Position numbers and translations under genes: made by a program
The notes under the pieces: generated by a model
Told to the model about the DNA's origin: nothing
Databases searched by the model: none
Seen by the model: only the letters and a program-made list of their open reading frames with translations
In this document: in pieces, positions 7,799 through 14,674 of the stretch
How positions within the stretch are numbered: position 1 is the stretch's first letter
How the letters are laid out: each line of letters begins with the position of its first letter
Source: Leptofilum sp041748655
GTDB lineage: Bacteria > Chloroflexota > Anaerolineae > Promineifilales > Promineifilaceae
Length of the DNA stretch: 64,000 bases
Assembly: GCA_041748655.1 (NCBI GenBank)
Contig: JBGTCV010000136.1
Span: 4,884 to 68,883, forward strand
Direction: 5' to 3'

Positions 7799-8605
7799 TT
7801 ACCGAAGGTTGAGTCGATTGGCTGCCTGGCGGCACAGGCTGGCACCGCCTGCGGCGAACCACTCTTGCAGTGTGGGGCTTTCCGTCAGGCCAGCCTGGGC
7901 ATCGGCGTAGATGCCGGTGGACCAGACGTAGTAGCGCCGGGTTTCGGCCGCCCAGTTGCTCCAGCTGCTGCCTGCGGCGACGTGACCGCCGTTGTAGCCA
8001 GCAAAGGCATGGCCTACTTCACCTTTCGTTTGCACCAGCCGTTCGGCCAGATAGTTCATGCCGCGCCGGGCGTTGGTGTTTGGCTCTTGCATAATTTCGC
8101 CAGCAGTGAAGTGGAATGGCATTACCTGGAACAGCCCTTGCGCCCCGGCAATAGAGACTGCCTGGGGGTCGCCACAAGATTCAATTTGCATGACGGTGGC
8201 TACCATGTTGGGGTCCAGGTTATGTTCGCTGGCCCAGCGCACGATGTCGGCCTCCCAATATTTCACTTCATCGGAAAAAACGGCCGAAATTTTACCCTGA
8301 TAATTAACCGTGTTACCGGCTGCATTGGCGCCGCCAGCAATGGAAAGCGTTTCAGCAGCGTCATTGTTGGCCAGAGGGGTATTGAGGGTATTGGCTTTGG
8401 CCAGTTGGGGCATCACCAGCACGGCAAACAAAAGCGCCCCCACCAGTACAAAAGTGACAATCATTATCATGCGCCGCTGCACGGGGTCATACGGCAAAGT
8501 GTACGCATCTATGACGATTTCCGGTTCGTATTCATATGGGTCATACTCATTCAATGGTGTATCTACCGTCCAGTATGTGGTTAGTTGTTGTTCGTAGACC
8601 GTCAT
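7799..8605 (-). CDS. Membrane-anchored lytic transglycosylase (SLT domain)
   Basis: 268 residues. The N-terminus is a ~45-residue acidic cytoplasmic tail, then one membrane helix (about 47-68), so this is a type II membrane protein rather than a secreted one. The C-terminal half is a goose-type/SLT lysozyme-like domain: catalytic Glu in ATVMQIESCGDPQAV, AGAQGLFQVMPFHF, and AFAGYNGG. Such enzymes cleave peptidoglycan glycan strands, forming anhydro-muramyl ends. It has its own terminator. The long acidic tail is unusual but no partner can be named. Confidence 0.9.
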   Translation of the reverse strand: MTVYEQQLTTYWTVDTPLNEYDPYEYEPEIVIDAYTLPYDPVQRRMIMIVTFVLVGALLFAVLVMPQLAKANTLNTPLANNDAAETLSIAGGANAAGNTVNYQGKISAVFSDEVKYWEADIVRWASEHNLDPNMVATVMQIESCGDPQAVSIAGAQGLFQVMPFHFTAGEIMQEPNTNARRGMNYLAERLVQTKGEVGHAFAGYNGGHVAAGSSWSNWAAETRRYYVWSTGIYADAQAGLTESPTLQEWFAAGGASLCRQAANRLNLR

Positions 8606-8659
8606 AGTTTACCTCGTTCAGTCGGGGGCGTAAACGCACTTTTTAGTAAATTTGTCTGT

Positions 8660-9484
8660 CTAATTGCGGCTGCGGGGGCGAGCCTGCAAACCGTTTAGGG
8701 GTGAGCGGCGCATCCCGTTGGGGCGGGGCGGGCGCTGCCGAACCCGGGAGGTAACGGGCTGTCGTTGGGGAGCGGGTTGCGCGGTTGGTTCGTTGTACTC
8801 TTCAATCGGCATGTGTACCTGGGTGGGTTGAGTGCTAACGCGCTTGGGAACGGCCGTTCGCGTTGGCGCAGCAGTTTGGGTTACGGGGGCACGGCGAACG
8901 GCCGTTGCTGGTACCCGTTGGGGCACAGCCGCCGCTGGACGCTTCTGCGGAGCATCCGCTACACTATTAAACTCAAAAATATGCTCACCCGCTACAGAAA
9001 AAGCGCCAATGAACAGGATGCGGGTGAGCCAGACCAGCACCGCCACAAAGATAGGCACGTACAGCAGCAGCTGTTCGCGGCTGAGCACCTCGTTGCCAAA
9101 GTTGTGGTTTAGCAGGGTCAGGGAGATGGCCCACCAGGTCATGACGGCGTTCATGGTGGCCCCCAGCAGCCAGGCACCCATCAGGTACCACACCTCTTTT
9201 GGCTCATCCATGCCGCGCTCCGGGGTAAAAAGCCGCACCAGCCCGGCAAAGTCGATGGAGCAGAAGGCGATGGCCAGAATGGCCGCCCACTGCATCCCCA
9301 AAAAGCGGACGTCTCCCAGCAGGCTGTTGAGGGCATATTTGGTCGTGTCGAAGTTGAAAATTTCAAAGGCAATCAGGGCCACAATGAGAATGAAGCCGAT
9401 AGCCGTTTTCTTGGGCACGCTGCCGCTCAGGGAAGAGAGTCGCGTGCCAATGGTTTGGTTCCGCACGTACTGGTTGTTCTGCAT
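8660..9484 (-). CDS. Unknown multi-spanning membrane protein with Pro/Ala/Arg-rich tail
   Basis: About 274 residues from ATG 9484, which has AAGGAG a few bases upstream; an upstream in-frame ATG (9523) lacks a site. Four hydrophobic segments can be seen: near residues 27-45 (AIGFILIVALIAFEIF), 63-80, 105-123 and 143-163. The last ~90 residues are low-complexity and rich in Pro, Ala, Arg, Thr and Gln, with repeated PxRVPATAV-like units and two ACGGCCGT palindromes. I do not recognise a family. The membrane part could be structural or a sensor. Confidence 0.75.
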   Translation of the reverse strand: MQNNQYVRNQTIGTRLSSLSGSVPKKTAIGFILIVALIAFEIFNFDTTKYALNSLLGDVRFLGMQWAAILAIAFCSIDFAGLVRLFTPERGMDEPKEVWYLMGAWLLGATMNAVMTWWAISLTLLNHNFGNEVLSREQLLLYVPIFVAVLVWLTRILFIGAFSVAGEHIFEFNSVADAPQKRPAAAVPQRVPATAVRRAPVTQTAAPTRTAVPKRVSTQPTQVHMPIEEYNEPTAQPAPQRQPVTSRVRQRPPRPNGMRRSPLNGLQARPRSRN

Positions 9485-9804
9485 GATTTTATCTCCTTGC
9501 TGTTTGCCCCTCTGCCTGGGCAATCTTCTATTCCGTGCGCCCGGCTTTGAGAAGGGGAGCTGATTGGGGGCGCGCCAATCAGCTCTGGGAGGGTGTCGAA
9601 CATTTGTTCTGTAGGAAATATTAGAACAAGCGTGCTAATCTGTCAAGAACAAGTTTCTTTTTTTGTGTCACTAGCTGTCACAGCAAGTCGCAGAAGGAAA
9701 ATTGAACTGGGATTAGGCCAGGGTGAATTCCAACATCGCCGGAGGCTGAAGTCGTCCGGCTAGTTGTGGAAGCCCTGATGGGCTGCCCAACAGTCCCTTG
9801 GGCC

Positions 9805-9842
9805 TTTCACCTGCCACGTGCCACTCGCCCACTCGCCATTTC
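9805..9842. repeat. CACTCGCC-word repeat upstream of the CCA-polymerase fusion
   Basis: CACGTGCCACTCGCCCACTCGCC is a short iteration of the same word type found at 62316-62402 before def. The region 9485-9859 otherwise holds an AT-rich stretch (9600-9700) in which I see no gene. Confidence 0.5.
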
Positions 9843-9859
9843 CCTACTATAATGCCGCC

Positions 9860-12565
9860 ATGCGCCTCATCCTTTCCCATGAAAACGCCGATTTTGACGC
9901 TGTCGCCAGCCAACTGGCCGCCAGCAAGCTGACGCCCGACGGCGTCATGCTGCTGTCCCGCCGCCTGAACCGGAATGTGGAGCAGTTTCTGACGCTGTAC
10001 TGGGATGCCTTTCGCTTTGTACGGCCGTCTGACTGGCGTAAACAGCGGGTGAAAGAAGTGCTGTTGGTCGATACCCAATCCCTCAACAGCGTGCGCGGTA
10101 TGGTGGCCAACCCGGCCGTCCACGTTATCGACCACCACACGGAGCAGACGCCGCCCGCGGAATGGACCGCCCAGGTAGAGCCGGTGGGCGCGACCACCAC
10201 GCTGCTGGTAGAGCGGCTGCAACGCAAGGGAGTCAGCCTGGCCCTTGAAGAGGCCACCCTGCTGCTGCTGGGCATTTATGAAGACACCGGCTCGCTGAGC
10301 TACGACACCACCACCGCCCGCGACGCCGCCGCCGCCGCCTGGCTGCTGGAGCAAGGGGCAATTTTGGCCGTGGTGCGCCGCTTCCTCAACATTCCGCTCT
10401 CCAGCAGCCAGCAGGCGCTGTACGACGCGCTGCACGCTGCCGTCACCTGGCACGAAGTGCAGGGGCAAACCGTCATCGTGACGGGAGCCGTCGCCCCGGA
10501 AAAGTTTACGGATGAGATCGCTTCCATTGCCCATCGCCTGCGCGAATCGCTGACGCCCGCGGGGCTGATTGTGCTGGTGCAGCTGGAGGATGATGTGCAG
10601 TTGGTAGCCCGCAGCACTACCAAAGAGGTGGATGTGGCCGCCGTGGCCCGCGCTTTTGGCGGCGGTGGCCACAGTCGGGCTGCTGCGGCGCGAATCAAAG
10701 ACCAGCCGCTGGCTGAGGTGCTGCCGCAGGTGGTGGCGGCGCTGCCCCAGGCTATCCAGCCGCTCATCCAGGTGACAGAGTTGATGTCCCACGGGGTGCA
10801 GATGGTGCCGCCAGAAATGCCGGTGCGAGAAGCGGCCGTTCTGATGCAGCGTTTGGGTTACGAAGGTTATCCGGTGGTGACGGAGCCAGAAGGCCAGCTG
10901 GTTGGCCTGCTCACCCGCCGCGCCGTAGACCGGGCCATGAGCTACGGGATGGCCGATCTGGCCGTCGAGCGTATCATGAAAAAGGGGGACGTCACGGTAC
11001 GGCCGTCTGACGCCATCGACACGGTGCAGCAGCGGATGCTCAACGAGGGGTGGGGGCAGATTCCCGTCGTGCCGGAGCAGGCAGCCGAATCGACCCGTCC
11101 CATTGGCATTGTCACCCGCACCGACCTGCTCAACCATCTGTTCCAACCCCCCAGCAAAACGGCCGACACCAACATGCGCCGCCTGATGCTGGAAACGCTC
11201 CCCCCAGCGGTGTGGTACATGATTCTAGCCATCAGCGAAACGGCCGCTGAGCTAAACCTGCCCCTCTATTTTGTCGGCGGGCTGGTGCGCGACCTGCTGC
11301 TGGGCAAAGCGCCCACCGACCTGGACATGGTGGTGGAAGGCGACGCCATCCGCCTGGGCAAGATGCTGGCGCAGCGCTTCGGCGGCGAGATTCACAGCCA
11401 CAAACGGTTTGGCACGGCCAAATGGCTGCTGGATGCGGCGGTGTGGGGCAGCGTTTTGCGGAGGGACAAAAAGGAGATTGGAGGTTCGAGATTAGAGATG
11501 GGCAATCTCCAATTCTCCGACACGGCTCAGGGCAGTCTCCCAATCTCCAATCCCGATCTGCCGCCCACGATTGATTTTGTCACTGCCCGCACCGAGTTTT
11601 ACAAAGAGCCAACCGCCCTGCCGGAAGTGGCGCACGGTTCGATCAAGCTGGATTTGCACCGGCGGGATTTTGCCATCAACACGCTGGCAGTGCGGCTGGA
11701 CGGCGCATTTTTAGGGCAGCTGCTCGATTTTTACGGTGGGCAGCAAGATTTAGCCGAGAGGATCATCCGGGTGCTGCACAGCTTGAGCTTTGTCGATGAC
11801 CCGACGCGCATTTTGCGGGCGGTGCGGCTGGAGCAGCGGTTGGGCTTCCAGATTGAGCCGCGCACATTGGAGCTGATCAAGGATGCGCTGCCGCTGCTGG
11901 ACCGGGTCTCCGGGGCTCGCATTCGGCACGAAATTGAGCTGACGCTGCAAGAGAGTGAACCGACGGCGGCCCTTAATCGCCTCTCTGAACTGGATGTGCT
12001 GGCCCATATTGACGAGGGATTGGTCTGGCTGCCGGAAACGGCCGTTTTCTTCCAGCGCGTCCTCCCGTTTTTTCAGGAACCGCCCTGGGCCGGCTGGCTG
12101 GCAGACGAGTCGCCGCTGTTTACCTACTTTGCCCTCTGGCTGGCGGCGCTGCCGGAGCCGGATCAGCGCGGGGTGATGAAGCGGCTGCGGGTGCGCAAAG
12201 CCACCCGGACGGATGTGCTGGCCTGCGGCAGGCTGCGCCGGGAGTGGGTGACTTTGCCCGCCACGCTGAAGCCGAGTGAGGTGGTGCAATTACTGCGGCC
12301 GTATCCCGTCCGGGTTTTGCTGGTGGGGCGCATTTTGCTGGCGCGCCAACCGGCGGCGACTCTCATTGAGCGCTATTTGCAGGAGTGGCGAGGGGTGAAA
12401 ACGGCCGTAACCGGCCATGATCTGCGCGAAATGGGGCTGAAATCGGGGCCGCAGTTTGGCGTTTTGCTGGAAAAGCTGCTCGCCGCTCGCCTGGACGGCG
12501 CCGTCACCAGCGAAGCCGAAGAGCGGGCGCTGCTGGACGAGTTGCTTGAAGAAACGGAACAGTAG
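9860..12565 (+). CDS. DHH phosphoesterase - CBS pair - poly(A)/CCA nucleotidyltransferase fusion
   Basis: About 901 residues from ATG 9860 (MRLILSHENADFDAVAS, the natural start of a DHH domain). Order: DHH domain with DADFDA-like start, VDTQS and IDHH near residue 90; DHHA1 with GGGGHSR near 266; two CBS domains (about 305-430); nucleotidyltransferase head with VGGLVRDLL and DLD near 470-489; then RRDFAINTLA and RNA-binding helices. The tail domain likely adds A or CCA to tRNA 3' ends; the DHH part may degrade RNA or dinucleotides. Similar fusions are known in several deep-branching bacteria. Residues ~538-568 are an odd insertion encoded by an intergenic-type repeat. Confidence 0.9.
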   Translation: MRLILSHENADFDAVASQLAASKLTPDGVMLLSRRLNRNVEQFLTLYWDAFRFVRPSDWRKQRVKEVLLVDTQSLNSVRGMVANPAVHVIDHHTEQTPPAEWTAQVEPVGATTTLLVERLQRKGVSLALEEATLLLLGIYEDTGSLSYDTTTARDAAAAAWLLEQGAILAVVRRFLNIPLSSSQQALYDALHAAVTWHEVQGQTVIVTGAVAPEKFTDEIASIAHRLRESLTPAGLIVLVQLEDDVQLVARSTTKEVDVAAVARAFGGGGHSRAAAARIKDQPLAEVLPQVVAALPQAIQPLIQVTELMSHGVQMVPPEMPVREAAVLMQRLGYEGYPVVTEPEGQLVGLLTRRAVDRAMSYGMADLAVERIMKKGDVTVRPSDAIDTVQQRMLNEGWGQIPVVPEQAAESTRPIGIVTRTDLLNHLFQPPSKTADTNMRRLMLETLPPAVWYMILAISETAAELNLPLYFVGGLVRDLLLGKAPTDLDMVVEGDAIRLGKMLAQRFGGEIHSHKRFGTAKWLLDAAVWGSVLRRDKKEIGGSRLEMGNLQFSDTAQGSLPISNPDLPPTIDFVTARTEFYKEPTALPEVAHGSIKLDLHRRDFAINTLAVRLDGAFLGQLLDFYGGQQDLAERIIRVLHSLSFVDDPTRILRAVRLEQRLGFQIEPRTLELIKDALPLLDRVSGARIRHEIELTLQESEPTAALNRLSELDVLAHIDEGLVWLPETAVFFQRVLPFFQEPPWAGWLADESPLFTYFALWLAALPEPDQRGVMKRLRVRKATRTDVLACGRLRREWVTLPATLKPSEVVQLLRPYPVRVLLVGRILLARQPAATLIERYLQEWRGVKTAVTGHDLREMGLKSGPQFGVLLEKLLAARLDGAVTSEAEERALLDELLEETEQ
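11471..11562. repeat. Iterated-word repeat captured in frame inside the CCA-polymerase gene
   Basis: GGAGATTGG (11473-11481) is mirrored by CCAATCTCC (11540-11548), with further GATTAGAGAT and CAATCTCC words between. The same words form the intergenic element at 50542-50592. The translation (KKEIGGSRLEMGNLQ and on) interrupts the head domain between the conserved HKRFGTAKW strand and IDFVTARTE. Confidence 0.75.
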
Positions 12566-12672
12566 CTTGCATTTTCGGATAGAGATATAATTTTTGCAGA
12601 TGAATAGCGGTAAAAATCGCCTTTTTTCAGTAGAGACGGCATGAGCGCAAGCTCAACACCATAAATGAAAAC

Positions 12673-12735
12673 CAGCAGATTCCGCAGATTCACAAGATTT
12701 TTTTCTGCGTTTATCAGCGTTAATCTGCGTCCTGT
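12673..12735. repeat. CGCAGATT-word hairpin repeat upstream of the LuxR-type gene
   Basis: GCAGATTCCGCAGATTCAC on the left is mirrored by TCTGCGTTTATCAGCGTTAATCTGCG on the right. Similar elements are at 27820 and 54809. It shows that the in-frame stretch upstream of ATG 12770 is repeat DNA, not coding sequence. Confidence 0.6.
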
Positions 12736-12769
12736 TTCCGAAAGAGTCATTTATGATTTACCTGTCCTT

Positions 12770-13459
12770 ATGATTCACATCATTGTTGTTCACCAAACCC
12801 GTCTGATTGCCAGCCTGATCGCTTCTGTGCTTACAGAAGAGCCAGGGATCTATGTGGCTGGCCTGTCTGCGTCTGTGGAAGAGGCGCTGGGCAAGGTGGA
12901 GCGCAGTAACTGCAACATGATGCTGGTTGCCGCTACGCTGCCCAACCAGGGCGCTCTGACGCTGACTCGCGAAATGGTCAAGCTAGACCCCTCCGTTAAG
13001 GTCATGGTTATTGGCCTGCCCGATTCGGAAAACATGATTTTGCAGTACGTTATGGCTGGGGCTGCGGGCTATGTGCTGCAAGATGTGACCACCGAACATC
13101 TGCTGGAAAATATTTGGGCGGCGCACCATGAACAGGCGCTTGTGTCACCAGATATTGCGGCCAAACTCATCTCGCAGCTGGCTGAGCTGGCTCGCGTTTC
13201 GTCGCAGCATACGCTGGAGCCGCTGACGGTGGAGGAACTGACGCCGCGTGAGCGGGATGTGCTAAATCTAATTGGCCAGGGGCTGACCAATCAGCAAATT
13301 GCCGACCAGTTGGTGGTGGAAGTGGGTACGATAAAGACCCATGTCCACAACATTTTGAAGAAGCTCGACGTGGCCAATCGGAAAGAGGCAGCGGCTTATC
13401 TGCCTTATTTGGATGATCAAGCAGATGATGATCTGGAAACGGCCGTTTCCGATCAATAA
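12770..13459 (+). CDS. LuxR/NarL-type response regulator with degenerate receiver
   Basis: 229 residues from ATG 12770; the upstream open frame crosses a repeat and is rejected. Residues 1-120 have the fold pattern of a receiver domain, but the signature residues are changed: the acidic pair near the start is missing (IIVVHQTR), the phosphorylatable Asp is Ala (MLVAATLP, A54), and the conserved Lys is Gln (GYVLQD, Q104). Residues 157-208 form a normal GerE/LuxR helix-turn-helix (LTPRERDVLNLIGQGLTNQQIA). It should bind DNA but cannot be controlled by ordinary Asp phosphorylation. No histidine kinase gene is nearby. Confidence 0.9.
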   Translation: MIHIIVVHQTRLIASLIASVLTEEPGIYVAGLSASVEEALGKVERSNCNMMLVAATLPNQGALTLTREMVKLDPSVKVMVIGLPDSENMILQYVMAGAAGYVLQDVTTEHLLENIWAAHHEQALVSPDIAAKLISQLAELARVSSQHTLEPLTVEELTPRERDVLNLIGQGLTNQQIADQLVVEVGTIKTHVHNILKKLDVANRKEAAAYLPYLDDQADDDLETAVSDQ

Positions 13460-13670
13460 TTCCCAATAATTAAATAACCCACTCAACCTCTATCTCCTTC
13501 TATATCCCCCCTCTCTACCCTGAGAGATTTCTCGTCAGACAATTTGTTTCATACTAAAACCTGAGAAAAAATAAACAGATTGCGCAAGAGTTTGCAGAAT
13601 TAGCAGGTTTTCTTTCTGCTTGCTCTGCGGTTTTGCGTTGAATCATGTGTGGTGAAGGAAGGAGAAGCTT

Positions 13671-14621
13671 ATGCACGTTGTTATTAGCACTTTTGCAAAA
13701 TTAGACCATGCAGAAACGGCCGTTGCCGCCTTGCATGACGCTGGTTTTACCAACGACGAAATTGGCGTGCTGTTGCGGGGTGAACAACCCATTGACGAAC
13801 AAAAGCAAGCGCATGAAGAGACAGCCGAAGAAGCAGCTAATGAAGCGCTGACCGGGGCTGGCGTTGGGGCATTGGCCGGAACGGCCGTTGGCGGCTTATT
13901 TGGTTTGCTGGCCGGAGCTGTTTCTATTGTGGTGCCGGGTATGGGACCCGTTTTGGCTGGCGGCATTGTGGCCGCCACGCTGGGTGGCGCGGCCGCTGGC
14001 GCTGTGTATGGCACGCTTTTGGGCGTTGTCATTAAGCTGGGACTCACAGATGAGAATGCCGACTTTTATACCGAAACTTTAACCAATGATGGCGTTATTG
14101 TGTTGGTAGAGGCAAAGGGCCAACGAGCCGCCAAAGCGTGGCGAATGATGTACGAGGCCAAGGCCACCAAAACCGACTCTACTATTTTGGGGCAGTCGCA
14201 AAATACGTCGATTTCCATGCCGGTTATTGGCCTGTTCCCCAACCCCGAAAACGCTGGCAAGGCATTGATCCGGTTAATAGATGAGGGAATCGACGAGGAA
14301 AAGATTCACCTGTTGGATACGCACGTAGCACAAGAACGCGGTCTGCCAAATAACAGGTATCCTACGATGTTTGTGCCCTCACCCCTTGGTTTAAACCCAA
14401 TACCTGTCTTGCCATCGGCAAACAAGCCGGATGAGCGTAATGTGGTCGAAGCCTACCTTGTCAACCTGGGCATAGATGAGGCTGATGCGCCATTTTATCT
14501 GGATGCAGTACGGCAAGGGGGCGCTCTCTTGATTGTGAAGACCCAAGACAGGCAAGAAGCCATCATCAGCCGGACGGTAATGAAGGCGATGGATGTTACG
14601 CAAATGGCGACCCCCATCTGA
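13671..14621 (+). CDS. Glycine-zipper protein with two YflT/general-stress-like domains
   Basis: 316 residues, with AAGGAG before ATG 13671. Residues 1-50 and the second half (183-310) look like duplicated small alpha/beta domains of the general stress protein 17M/YflT type (HVVISTFAKLDHAETAVAALHDAGF; VIGLFPNPENAGKALIRLIDEG). Between them is a Gly/Ala-rich zipper (about 60-125, GAGVGALAGTAVGGLFGLLAGA) which could insert in membranes. The second copy lacks the zipper. Predicted role: stress or envelope-associated, but this is weak. It stands alone. Confidence 0.7.
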   Translation: MHVVISTFAKLDHAETAVAALHDAGFTNDEIGVLLRGEQPIDEQKQAHEETAEEAANEALTGAGVGALAGTAVGGLFGLLAGAVSIVVPGMGPVLAGGIVAATLGGAAAGAVYGTLLGVVIKLGLTDENADFYTETLTNDGVIVLVEAKGQRAAKAWRMMYEAKATKTDSTILGQSQNTSISMPVIGLFPNPENAGKALIRLIDEGIDEEKIHLLDTHVAQERGLPNNRYPTMFVPSPLGLNPIPVLPSANKPDERNVVEAYLVNLGIDEADAPFYLDAVRQGGALLIVKTQDRQEAIISRTVMKAMDVTQMATPI

Positions 14622-14674
14622 AACTTCTGGGTTAATCAAGCATTTCTGCTCGATGCCAAAGCGAGAAGCAGCAG

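Noticed and set aside
7700..8584. A 294-codon plus-strand frame
   Set aside because: It is antisense to the lytic transglycosylase and starts within its terminator region.
9713..11146. A 477-codon open frame on the minus strand
   Set aside because: It is the antisense shadow of the DHH-CBS part of the fusion gene. It has no domain motifs and is rich in His, Gln and Arg, as expected from a GC-rich complement.
12665..12769. A 35-residue N-terminal extension of the LuxR-type protein
   Set aside because: It is encoded by a CGCAGATT repeat element; the receiver fold begins at ATG 12770.
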